64,000 nt of DNA from Pseudarthrobacter sp. fls2-241-R2A-127 (lineage in GTDB: Bacteria; Actinomycetota; Actinomycetes; Actinomycetales; Micrococcaceae), in NCBI RefSeq assembly GCF_030209355.1, contig NZ_JARVSF010000019.1, positions 62,001 to 126,000 of the forward strand, written 5' to 3'. The position numbers and the translations under genes were made by a program. Positions 36,002-43,525 of the stretch are shown in pieces (within the stretch, counting starts at the first letter, position 1; every line of letters begins with the position of its first letter). The notes under the pieces are model-generated. The model was given only the letters and a program-made list of their open reading frames with translations, was not told the DNA's origin and ran no database searches.

Positions 36002-36951
36002 GCACCCGTAACATCGCCGTCGTCGGCTCCGGCTACATGGGCGGCGGAATCGCCCAGGTCCTGGCACTCGCCGGAGCCCGCGTGGCCCTGGCGGACGTCT
36101 CCGCCGAAATCGCCCAGGGCAACTACGAGCGCCTGCTGAAGGAATCCGACGAATTTGTGGCTGCCGGCCTCTTCCCGGCCAACGCCACGGACTTGCTGAA
36201 GGAAAACCTCTGGGCCGCCAAGGACATCGAAGAAGCGGTTGCTGACGCCGAGTACATTGAGGAGGCAGTGCCGGAAGTCCTCGAGATCAAGCACGCCACC
36301 CTGGGGCGGATCAGCGCCGCCGCGCGCCCGGACGCCATCATTGGCTCCAACACCTCCACCATCTCCATCGGCAAGCTCGCCGAAGTGGTTGAAAACCCGG
36401 AGCGCTTCCTCGGCGTCCACTTCTCCAACCCGGCCCCGTTCATCCCCGGCGTGGAAGTCATCCCGCATGAAGGGACCTCCGAGGCGACCGTGCAGGCCGC
36501 CCGCACCATCGTGGGAGAGACCGGCAAGGAGACGGCCACCGTCAAGGACGTCACCGGCTTCGTACTGAACCGGCTCCAGTACGCCCTCTTCCACGAAGCC
36601 GCCCAGGTGGTGGAGGAAGGCATCGCCAGCGCCGAAGACGTGGACACGCTGGTCCGCACCACCTTCGGCTTCCGGCTGCCGTTCTTCGGCCCCTTCGCCA
36701 TCGCCGACATGGCCGGGCTGGACGTCTACGCGTTCTGCTACAAGTCACTGCAGACCGGCTTCCCGGAGCGGTTCGCCACCCCGCAGATCCTGCAGGACAA
36801 GGTCGACGCCGGCCTGCTGGGCACCAAAACCGGGTCCGGCTTCCTCGACGTCCCGGCTGAGCGCACCGCCGCCCTGGTTGCCTACCGGAACAAGGCGTAC
36901 GTCGCCATGCAGAAGCTCATCGAGGAACTGGGCCCGGCCCCGCTGTCCTAG
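35998..36951 (+). CDS. 3-hydroxyacyl-CoA dehydrogenase family protein, possible sugar-acid 3-dehydrogenase
   Basis: A 317-residue two-domain NAD-dependent dehydrogenase: [17 protein letters not shown] at the N-terminus, Asp after strand 2 (LADVS), [13 protein letters not shown], catalytic [16 protein letters not shown] (His-Glu pair), and the C-terminal all-helical domain from [18 protein letters not shown] on. Family members act on 3-hydroxyacyl-CoA or on free sugar acids (L-gulonate 3-dehydrogenase, lambda-crystallin). No thiolase, crotonase or CoA ligase lies nearby, so a 3-hydroxy sugar-acid substrate is the better guess. It is translationally coupled to the RpiB-like gene. Confidence 0.82.
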   Translation: MSTRNIAVVGSGYMGGGIAQVLALAGARVALADVSAEIAQGNYERLLKESDEFVAAGLFPANATDLLKENLWAAKDIEEAVADAEYIEEAVPEVLEIKHATLGRISAAARPDAIIGSNTSTISIGKLAEVVENPERFLGVHFSNPAPFIPGVEVIPHEGTSEATVQAARTIVGETGKETATVKDVTGFVLNRLQYALFHEAAQVVEEGIASAEDVDTLVRTTFGFRLPFFGPFAIADMAGLDVYAFCYKSLQTGFPERFATPQILQDKVDAGLLGTKTGSGFLDVPAERTAALVAYRNKAYVAMQKLIEELGPAPLS

Positions 36952-36986
36952 CCGCCCTGCCCTCCCTGAACCAGAAGGAACATTCC

Positions 36987-37754
36987 ATGACAGTTTTCCC
37001 CGCAGACCGCACCGTGATTGTTACTGGTGCCGTGTCCGAACGCGGCATCGGCCGTGCCACCGCTGAATACCTGGCCGAGCGCGGCTGGAACATCGGCGTG
37101 ATCGACCTCGACGATGCAGCCAGCAAGATCCTGGCCAAGGAATTGGCCGAAAAACACGGCATCAAGGCCCACGGCGCAGGCGCCAACATCGGAGACGAGG
37201 CTTCCGTCCGTGCCGCCATCGACGAGATTGAGGCCGAACTTCCGCAGCTGGTGGCCCTGGCGAACATCGCGGGCGTCAGCTCGCCGGTTCCCTACCTCGA
37301 GCTCGACGGCGCCGAATGGGACCGCGTGGTCAACATCAACATGAACGGCGTGCACTACGCGACCCGCCGGGCCGCCGAATCGATGGTGAAGAACCGGCTG
37401 GGCCGGATCGTGAACATCTCCTCGGTCTCCGCCCAGCGGGGCGGCGGCACGTTCAGCAAGACCCCGTACTCGGTGGCGAAGGCCGGCGTCATTGGCCTGA
37501 CCCGCGCCACGGCCCGGGAGCTGGGGGAGTACGACATCACTGTCAATGCGATCTCGCCCGGTCCGATCGACACGGACATCATGGGTGGCACCCTTAGCGC
37601 GGAACGCAAGGACGAACTCGTCAAGGACCTCGTGGTGAACCGGGTGGGCACCACCCGCGACATTGCGGCGGCCATCTCCTTCCTCATCGGCGAGGACGCC
37701 GGCTACATCTCCGGCCAGACGCTAAACGTCGACGGCGGGCTCTACATGCACTGA
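36987..37754 (+). CDS. SDR family NAD(P)-dependent oxidoreductase (paralogue of the 31003 gene)
   Basis: A 255-residue classical short-chain dehydrogenase: TGAVSERGIGRATAE, ANIAGV, catalytic Ser in NISSVSAQRGGG, Y-x3-K in YSVAKAGVIGL, SPGPIDTDIMGGTL. Asp in VIDLD suggests NAD. It is nearly co-linear with the SDR at 31003, which points to duplication followed by specialisation. Tetritol dehydrogenases such as D-threitol dehydrogenase belong to this family, so oxidation of a C4 polyol to erythrulose is possible. AGAAGGAAC is the ribosome site. Confidence 0.88.
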   Translation: MTVFPADRTVIVTGAVSERGIGRATAEYLAERGWNIGVIDLDDAASKILAKELAEKHGIKAHGAGANIGDEASVRAAIDEIEAELPQLVALANIAGVSSPVPYLELDGAEWDRVVNINMNGVHYATRRAAESMVKNRLGRIVNISSVSAQRGGGTFSKTPYSVAKAGVIGLTRATARELGEYDITVNAISPGPIDTDIMGGTLSAERKDELVKDLVVNRVGTTRDIAAAISFLIGEDAGYISGQTLNVDGGLYMH

Positions 37755-37851
37755 CGGCGCCTCCCGGCATCCCAAGGCCGGGCGCCATCCCAATCCCGTA
37801 GGCCGCCGGCCCGCGGGGCACCACCAACGTCACCACTCGAAGGAGAGTGTT

Positions 37852-39198
37852 GTGTCCGAAACCACCGCAACATCCAAGGAGCTTCTGGCCCGGCCGGTCC
37901 TGAAGTCCGCGATTTCCAAGGCGGCCCGCCGGCTCATGCCGATGCTGGTCATCCTGTACATCGTGTCTTTCCTTGACCGCACCAACGTCGGCTTCGCCGA
38001 GGCGGCCCTGGGAGCAGACAAGGGGGTGTCCGCCGGGGCCTTCGCCCTCGGTGCCGGCATCTTCTTCATTGGCTACGCCATCTTCGAGATCCCCAGCAAC
38101 CTGCTGCTCAAGAAGGTCGGCGCCAAGATCTGGCTGGCCCGCATTGCCATCACCTGGGGCATCGTCTCGGCCTGCTTCGCCTTCGTCCAGGGCGAGACCT
38201 CGTTCGTGATCCTGCGTTTCCTGCTCGGCGTCACCGAGGCCGGCCTGTTCCCGGGCGTGATCATGTACCTCGCCGAATGGTTCCCGAACAAGGTGCGCGT
38301 GCAGATGTTCGCCATCTTCTACCTGGCCCAGCCGTTCTCCCAGATGATCGGTAACCCGCTCTCGGGCTGGCTCATCAACATCGGTGACCAGGTGCCCGGC
38401 CTGCGCGGCTGGCAGGTGATGTTCTTCGTCGAAGGCCTGCTTGCAGTCCTGGCGGGGATCGCGGCGTTCTTCTTCCTGATCAATGGCCCTGAGAAAGCCA
38501 AGTTCCTCAGCAAAGACGAGAAATACGCGCTGAAGGAAGTCATGGCGCTGGAAGACACGGTCAAGGACGAGCACGGCCCGCGCGGCATCCTCGCCGCCAT
38601 GCGGAACGGCCGCGTCTGGTACTTCACCATCATCTACTTCTGCCTGCAGATCGCCGTGTACGGCGTGACGTTCTTCCTGCCGCAGCAGGTGTCCTCGCTG
38701 ACCGGGCAGAAGGTGGGCCTCGCCGTCGGCCTGCTGATCGCCGTGCCCTGGTTCTTCGGCATTTTCTCCTGCTACTTCATCGGCAAGGCCGCCAACACCG
38801 TGGCCAAGCGCCGCACGTTCGGCACCATCCTGTTCATCTCCACCGGCTTGTGCATCTTCGGTTCGGCCTGGGCGGGTACCAACCACCAGCCGGTCCTGGG
38901 CATGATCTTCATAACCCTGGCGGTCTGCAGCTTCCTGGCCGTCGGTCCCGTGGTGTGGGCCTATCCCACAGCATTCCTGGCCGGCTCGGCTGCTGCCGCC
39001 GGCATCGGCCTGATTAACTCCCTCGGCAACCTGGGCGGCTTCGTTGCCCCCATCCTCCGCACCGCCGTCAATGAGGCTACGCAGTCGCCCACAGGATCCA
39101 TGGGCGTCTACGCCTTGGGCGTGCTGCCCTTCGTGGCGGCCGCGATGATGTTCGCCACCAAACGGTTCAAGAACAAGGCCGACGACCTGCTCGACTGA
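37852..39198 (+). CDS. MFS transporter, ACS family (paralogue of the 29639 gene)
   Basis: A 448-residue, 12-helix permease. SFLDRTNVGFAEAALG, GIFFIGYAIFEIPSNLLL and RFLLGVTEAGLFPGVIMYLAEWFP are the ACS-family hallmarks; the central loop (residues 205-240) is charged. The GTG start at 37852 follows AAGGAGAG. It follows the second SDR, mirroring the MFS-SDR pair at 29639-31779. Its ACS membership favours a carboxylate substrate, although some members carry neutral compounds. Confidence 0.9.
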   Translation: MSETTATSKELLARPVLKSAISKAARRLMPMLVILYIVSFLDRTNVGFAEAALGADKGVSAGAFALGAGIFFIGYAIFEIPSNLLLKKVGAKIWLARIAITWGIVSACFAFVQGETSFVILRFLLGVTEAGLFPGVIMYLAEWFPNKVRVQMFAIFYLAQPFSQMIGNPLSGWLINIGDQVPGLRGWQVMFFVEGLLAVLAGIAAFFFLINGPEKAKFLSKDEKYALKEVMALEDTVKDEHGPRGILAAMRNGRVWYFTIIYFCLQIAVYGVTFFLPQQVSSLTGQKVGLAVGLLIAVPWFFGIFSCYFIGKAANTVAKRRTFGTILFISTGLCIFGSAWAGTNHQPVLGMIFITLAVCSFLAVGPVVWAYPTAFLAGSAAAAGIGLINSLGNLGGFVAPILRTAVNEATQSPTGSMGVYALGVLPFVAAAMMFATKRFKNKADDLLD

Positions 39199-39227
39199 GC
39201 AGACCCACCCTCCACGCAAGGAAAACC

Positions 39228-40043
39228 ATGAACACCTCCGGCAGCAGCGCAGGCAGCGGTCCCCTCTACATCGGTGTCAGCACCAAGATGTACCTGGGCT
39301 ACCGGGAAAGCCTGCGCTGGCTGTCGGAGGTGCGTTCCATCGTGGATGACAGGCCCGGACTGGCCGCGCAGGATTCCCCGGTCCGGGTCTTCGCCATTCC
39401 GTCCTTCCCGGTCCTGGAGCCCGCCGCGCGGATCCTGGCGGGCTCGCCCGTGCTGCTCGGGGCGCAGAACTGCGCCTGGGGCGACGGGCCGCTGACCGGA
39501 GAGGTCAGCCCCGGCATGCTGGCCGAACTCGGGGTATCACTTGTTGAGATCGGCCACGCAGAACGCCGCCGGTTGTTTGGCGAGGACGACGCCGTGGTGG
39601 CACGCAAGGTGCGTGCCGCCGTCGAACATTCCCTCACGCCGCTGCTGTGCATCGGCGAGCCTGACAGGCTCGACGCCGGGGCTGCCGCCGCCTTTTGCGT
39701 GGAGCAGGTGCATGCTGCCACCGACGGCGACGCGGAGCTGCTGCATCGCCTGGTCCTCGCCTACGAACCCGTGTGGGCCATCGGCGCCAACGAGCCTGCC
39801 GCCCCGGACCACGTCAACGCGGTCCTCACTCAGATCCGGGCCGCCCTGGGCGCGCGTTGCCCCCTGATCTACGGCGGCAGCGCCGGCCCCGGTTTGTTGC
39901 CGCAGCTGGCGGCTGCGGACGGACTCTTCCTTGGCAGGTTCGCCCACGATGCCGCGAACCTGGGACGCGTCCTGGACGAAGCAATGCTGGTGCGTCAGGC
40001 AGGGGCCGTCGCACCGGCCAGCAGTTCTTCCAGCCGCTCGTAG
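39228..40043 (+). CDS. Triosephosphate isomerase-like protein; likely L-erythrulose-1-phosphate isomerase
   Basis: A 271-residue TIM-fold isomerase. The catalytic His (H110, SLVEIGHAERRRLFG) and Glu (E180, LAYEPVWAIGANEPA) are kept, and the phosphate loop YGGSAGPGLLPQL is present. The N-terminal block is VSTKMYLGY instead of the FKMN-type block of housekeeping TIM; the Lys is kept but the preceding Asn is replaced. This departure and the operon position fit the LerI/EryH group, which isomerise L-erythrulose 1-phosphate to D-erythrulose 4-phosphate. The last 49 bp, encoding a Ser-rich tail, overlap the convergent AHSA1 gene. Confidence 0.83.
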   Translation: MNTSGSSAGSGPLYIGVSTKMYLGYRESLRWLSEVRSIVDDRPGLAAQDSPVRVFAIPSFPVLEPAARILAGSPVLLGAQNCAWGDGPLTGEVSPGMLAELGVSLVEIGHAERRRLFGEDDAVVARKVRAAVEHSLTPLLCIGEPDRLDAGAAAAFCVEQVHAATDGDAELLHRLVLAYEPVWAIGANEPAAPDHVNAVLTQIRAALGARCPLIYGGSAGPGLLPQLAAADGLFLGRFAHDAANLGRVLDEAMLVRQAGAVAPASSSSSRS

Positions 40044-40483
40044 CCTTCGGACATGCCGCCCTCCATGCCTGAGTGCAGCATGCCGTCCCGGGCCTCCATG
40101 CTCTGGTACATGGCGTGGCCCCGCAGCCGGCACCGGCCGCCGTCGAGCTCCTCAAATGTCATGGACTCCAGGCTGACCGAATCCGGGTAGCCGCCGAACT
40201 CGAAGGTCTGCAGCGCAAACTCGTTCTCGCGCACCGTGTGGAAGATGCCGCGGAACTCGTACGGTACGCCCTCCGGTCCCGTGTGGATGTACCGGTAACT
40301 CCCGCCGGTGCGGAAATCGTAATGGTCCATCTCCATCTTCATGCCACGCGGACCCAACCATTGGGTTATCAGTGCGGGGTCCTTGTGGGCGCGGAACACG
40401 TCCGCCACCGGAAAATCGAACTCCCGCTCGAAGTCGATGTAGGGAAGACCTTCCGGCGCGGTGATCTTCAGTGGGTTGCTCAT
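39995..40483 (-). CDS. SRPBCC/AHSA1 domain protein
   Basis: A 162-residue START-like (AHSA1, activator of Hsp90 ATPase homologue) domain. FEREFDFPVADVFRAHKDPA at the N-terminus, LITQWLGPRGM and the TGGSYRYIH strand are typical. Bacterial members bind hydrophobic ligands but their roles are mostly unknown. It is coupled by ATGA to the upstream ArsR-type regulator, a very common pairing in actinobacteria. Its 3' end overlaps the end of the TIM-like gene on the other strand. Confidence 0.88.
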   Translation of the reverse strand: MSNPLKITAPEGLPYIDFEREFDFPVADVFRAHKDPALITQWLGPRGMKMEMDHYDFRTGGSYRYIHTGPEGVPYEFRGIFHTVRENEFALQTFEFGGYPDSVSLESMTFEELDGGRCRLRGHAMYQSMEARDGMLHSGMEGGMSEGYERLEELLAGATAPA

Positions 40484-40839
40484 TGTTCTTCCTTTGCCTT
40501 GGGCGCCGCTTGGCCGGCGCTGGTTTCAAGCACGGCATCGAGGCTGCGGAACTGCTCCTCCCGGACCAACCGGTGCTGGTCGATCCAAGAGGTGAGCGCC
40601 TCCAGTCGTGCGGGGTTCAGGTGTACGGGCCGGCGCTGTGCGTCCCTGGTCCGGGTTACCAGTTCAGCCTGCTCGAGTACCTGGATGTGCTTCGAAACCG
40701 CCTGCTTGGAGATCTCGAATGGTTCAGCCAATTCGTTCACAGTTGCCGGGCCCCTGCTGAGCCGGGCGATGATGCTTCGACGCACGGGATCGGCCAGGGC
40801 CAGGAAGGCCGCGTCCAGGGCCGCGTCATCGGAGATCAC
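40480..40839 (-). CDS. ArsR-family winged-helix regulator
   Basis: A 119-residue regulator: LADPVRRSIIARLSRGPATV, then the recognition region ISKQAVSKHIQVLEQAELV. There are no cysteine metal ligands (CVC motif absent), so it is one of the non-metal ArsR proteins paired with an AHSA1 gene. GTG 40839 was chosen because GAGGA lies 6 nt upstream; a TTG two codons earlier touches the ribosome site. A long inverted repeat lies directly upstream, implying autoregulation. Confidence 0.85.
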   Translation of the reverse strand: MISDDAALDAAFLALADPVRRSIIARLSRGPATVNELAEPFEISKQAVSKHIQVLEQAELVTRTRDAQRRPVHLNPARLEALTSWIDQHRLVREEQFRSLDAVLETSAGQAAPKAKEEQ

Positions 40840-40851
40840 TGTCAATCCTCT

Positions 40852-40891
40852 TTAATCAACTTTTTTGTTTATAAACCTTTCGGTTGATTAA
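40852..40891. promoter_or_regulatory. ArsR-type operator
   Basis: TTAATCAAC (40852-40860) and GTTGATTAA (40883-40891) are perfect inverted 9-mers, about 31 bp centre to centre (three helical turns), in an AT-rich stretch at the promoter of the ArsR-AHSA1 operon. Confidence 0.75.
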
Positions 40892-40928
40892 TAATATCCA
40901 GCGCGTCGGAGTGGCGCAAGGGTTTGTT

Positions 40929-40964
40929 TTGCCAGTTCTTTGTTTGTTAGTATGTTAGGACAAA
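40929..40964 (+). promoter_or_regulatory. Promoter of the tautomerase gene with IolR-like site A
   Basis: TTGCCA (40929-40934), a 16-bp spacer and TATGTT (40951-40956). The -10 lies inside TTAGTATGTTAGGACAAA (40947-40964), which matches 15 of 18 bases of a second copy upstream of iolC. On the reverse strand it contains TGTCCTAACA, which fits the IolR consensus that I recall from Corynebacterium glutamicum (KGWCHTRACA). Confidence 0.6.
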
Positions 40965-40984
40965 TCTGGTGAAGGAGAATGATC

Positions 40985-41389
40985 ATGCCCCTGGTCCGCA
41001 TTGACGTCAACGAAGGCCGAACCTCCGAGGAATTGCAGAAGCTGAGCCGCGGGATCCATGACGCAATCCTTGCCGAGTATGGAATTCCGGAGCGGGATTA
41101 CTTCCACATCATTACCGAACACCCGCAGGGCCGGATCATTGCCCAGGATGCGGGTCTGGGATTTGAGCGCACCGGGGGAGTGGTGATGATCCAGATCTTC
41201 ACCCAGGCCGGCAGGTCGCAGGAAGCCAAGCAGCAGCTCTTCGCGGCTGTCGCCGAGAAGCTGGCCGGAGTTGGGGTCGCCGGCGAGGATGTCTTCATCG
41301 GCTATGTGGAAAACGGTGCCGGCGACTGGTCGTTCGGATTCGGCCGCGCGCAGTACATTACCGGCGAGCTGGCGGTCCCCAAGCAGTAG
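40985..41389 (+). CDS. Tautomerase family protein (4-oxalocrotonate tautomerase-like)
   Basis: A 134-residue tautomerase-superfamily protein. Starting at ATG 40985 puts Pro directly after Met (MPLVRIDVNEG), as required for the catalytic N-terminal proline; the in-frame ATG two codons earlier would bury it. GAAGGAG is 7 nt upstream. The length corresponds to the longer tautomerase group (two beta-alpha-beta units in one chain). The substrate is unknown. It shares a near-identical operator with the iol operon, so it may be induced with inositol use. Confidence 0.85.
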   Translation: MPLVRIDVNEGRTSEELQKLSRGIHDAILAEYGIPERDYFHIITEHPQGRIIAQDAGLGFERTGGVVMIQIFTQAGRSQEAKQQLFAAVAEKLAGVGVAGEDVFIGYVENGAGDWSFGFGRAQYITGELAVPKQ

Positions 41390-41436
41390 TTGCGGGCCCT
41401 CTCCGGCGTCACGGGAAGCGGTTCTAACGCCTGTTG

Positions 41437-41468
41437 TAAGTATGTCAGTACAAACCTTTGACAGGACA
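41437..41468 (+). promoter_or_regulatory. iolC promoter region with IolR-like sites B and C
   Basis: Site B, TAAGTATGTCAGTACAAA (41437-41454), is almost the same as site A before the tautomerase gene and includes the inverted TTGTA/TACAA. Directly after it TTGACAGGACATTAG (41458-41472) includes a -35 hexamer TTGACA and, reversed, TGTCCTGTCA, similar to a sequence before the GntR gene at 56281. Confidence 0.6.
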
Positions 41469-41577
41469 TTAGATCTAGGGCAAAGTAGTGCCTGTGGCCC
41501 ACGCCACGGCCTGCCAGTTCCGGAGCTCACGTCCTTCGAAGGATTCGAGTTCCACACCAGAAAGGTCCACGATTCCC

Positions 41578-42588
41578 GTGACCCATGAGCTTCTTACGAT
41601 CGGGCGCATCAGCGTTGATATCTACCCGAACGACATCGGGGTTGGCTTGGAGGACGTCAACTCCTTCGGCAAGTACCTGGGCGGTTCCCCGTCCAACGTC
41701 GCCGTCGCCGCCGCCCGCCATGGCCGCCGGACAGGCGTGATCACCCGGACCGGGGACGACCCGTTCGGGGCGTACCTGCACCGCGAGCTCCACAAGTTCA
41801 ACGTGGATGACGCCTTCGTCACGTCGGTCAAAGACTGGCCCACGGCAGTGACGTTCTGCGCCATCAAGCCGGCCACGGATGAGTTCCCGCTCTATTTCTA
41901 CGGCCGGTTCCCCACGGCGCCGGACCTCCAAATCCGGGCCGGCGAGCTGGACCTGGACGCCATCCGGGAGGCCGGGATCTTCTGGTCCACCGTGACCGGC
42001 CTGTGCCAGGAACCTTCCCGGTCCGCGCACATCGCCGCGCACCAGGCCCGTCCCCGCACCGGCCTGAAGGAGGGCCAGTTCACCATCCTGGACCTGGACT
42101 ACCGGCCCATGTTCTGGGCATCCGAGGAAGAGGCCCGGGCCCAGGTGGCCAGGATCCTGCCACACGTCACGGTTGCCATTGGCAATGACAAGGAATGCGC
42201 CGTCGCCGTGGGGGAGGGAACCCCTGATGAGCAGGCGGACCGCCTGCTGGCAGCCGGTGTGGAGATCGCCGTCGTCAAGCTCGGGCCGGAAGGCGTCATG
42301 GCCAAGACCCGCACCGAGCGAGTGGTATCGGCTCCTGTCCCGGTGGAAACCCTCAACGGCCTTGGGGCCGGTGACTCCTTTGGCGGCGCTTTCTGCCACG
42401 GACTCCTCTCGGGTTGGCCGCTGGCCCAGGTCCTGGACTACGCCAACGCCGCCGGCGCCATCGTCGCTTCCCGGCTGTCCTGCGCCGATGCCATGCCGAC
42501 GCCGGATGAGGTCACCTCACTGCTGGCCGAACGCGGCCGCCCGGTTCCCGGCGCATCCCAGCTTGCCACCGAAGGAGCAGCACTGTGA
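41578..42588 (+). CDS. iolC: 5-dehydro-2-deoxygluconokinase
   Basis: A 336-residue PfkB/ribokinase-family sugar kinase phosphorylating 2-deoxy-5-keto-gluconate in myo-inositol breakdown. Features: LLTIGRISVDIYPNDIGVGL at the N-terminus, KYLGGSPSNVAVAAAR, and the catalytic GLGAGDSFGGAFCHG anion hole with Asp. GTG 41578 is the start (AGAAAGG upstream); an earlier in-frame ATG at 41488 lies in the promoter. First gene of the eight-gene iol operon; its stop overlaps the next start in GTGA. Confidence 0.95.
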   Translation: MTHELLTIGRISVDIYPNDIGVGLEDVNSFGKYLGGSPSNVAVAAARHGRRTGVITRTGDDPFGAYLHRELHKFNVDDAFVTSVKDWPTAVTFCAIKPATDEFPLYFYGRFPTAPDLQIRAGELDLDAIREAGIFWSTVTGLCQEPSRSAHIAAHQARPRTGLKEGQFTILDLDYRPMFWASEEEARAQVARILPHVTVAIGNDKECAVAVGEGTPDEQADRLLAAGVEIAVVKLGPEGVMAKTRTERVVSAPVPVETLNGLGAGDSFGGAFCHGLLSGWPLAQVLDYANAAGAIVASRLSCADAMPTPDEVTSLLAERGRPVPGASQLATEGAAL

Positions 42589-43523
42589 CCCTGACACCCC
42601 TTGCCTCGACCAAAGCCGTAGATGATGATCCCCGCCGCTACGAGCACCTGAGCACCATCCGCCTCGAAGACCCGGACGCCGTGGCCCGTGCCGCGAAGTC
42701 CCGCCGCCGCCACCCCGGCCTGAAGGCGGGCCGGCAGAACTTCATCGTCGCCGCGGACCACCCGGCCCGCGGCGCCCTGGCTGTCGGCAGCGATCCGGTG
42801 GCGATGGCGGACCGCCGGCAACTGCTGGACCGGCTCCAGATTGCGCTGGCCAACCCGGCCGTCGACGGTGTCCTGGCCTCCCCGGACATCATGGACGACC
42901 TCCTCCTGCTGGGCGCCCTGGACGGAAAACTCGTGTTCGGTTCGATGAACCGCGGCGGGCTGTCCGGGCTGGTCAACGAGATCGATGACCGTTTCACCGG
43001 CCACACCGCAGCCGCCCTGGAAGCCCTCGGTGCCGATGGCGGGAAGATGCTCACCCGGATCTGCCTGGGCGACCCGGACACCGTTGCCACCTTGGAGGCG
43101 ACGGCCCACGCGATTGATTCGCTGGCCGAACGGAAGCTGATTGCCATGGTGGAGCCGTTCCTCTCGGTCCGCGAGAACGGCCGGGTCCGCAACGACCTGT
43201 CTCCCAACGCCGTGATCAAGTCCATCGCCATTGCGGAGGGACTGGGTTCCACCAGCGCCTACACCTGGATGAAGCTCCCGGTCGTGGCGGAGATGGAACG
43301 CGTCATGGCCGCCACCACCATGCCCACCGTGCTGCTGGGCGGTGACCCGGACGGTACCCAGGATGAGGTCTTCGCCACCTGGGGTGCCGCGCTGGCACTG
43401 CCCGGCGTCCAGGGCCTCACGGTTGGCCGGACCCTTCTCTATCCTGCAGACGGGGACGTCGCCGGCGCCGTTGCCGCGGCAGCCTCGCTGCTGCATCACA
43501 CCACAGAACTCCCGGAGAACTAG
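42585..43523 (+). CDS. Class I aldolase of inositol catabolism (DeoC/LacD-like, IolJ counterpart)
   Basis: A 312-residue TIM-barrel protein of the DeoC/LacD aldolase superfamily found next to iolC in actinobacteria. It has a probable Schiff-base lysine in TWMKLPVVAEMERV and a C-terminal phosphate site GLTVGRTLLYP. Its place suggests it splits 2-deoxy-5-keto-gluconate 6-phosphate into dihydroxyacetone phosphate and malonic semialdehyde, the IolJ step; no other aldolase is in the cluster. The start is GTG 42585, within the iolC stop. Confidence 0.85.
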   Translation: MTLTPLASTKAVDDDPRRYEHLSTIRLEDPDAVARAAKSRRRHPGLKAGRQNFIVAADHPARGALAVGSDPVAMADRRQLLDRLQIALANPAVDGVLASPDIMDDLLLLGALDGKLVFGSMNRGGLSGLVNEIDDRFTGHTAAALEALGADGGKMLTRICLGDPDTVATLEATAHAIDSLAERKLIAMVEPFLSVRENGRVRNDLSPNAVIKSIAIAEGLGSTSAYTWMKLPVVAEMERVMAATTMPTVLLGGDPDGTQDEVFATWGAALALPGVQGLTVGRTLLYPADGDVAGAVAAAASLLHHTTELPEN

Positions 43524-43525
43524 CC

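Noticed and set aside
36238..36951. Fatty-acid beta-oxidation role for the 3-hydroxyacyl-CoA-dehydrogenase-like gene
   Set aside because: No thiolase, enoyl-CoA hydratase, acyl-CoA ligase or acyl-CoA dehydrogenase is nearby; all neighbours are carbohydrate genes.
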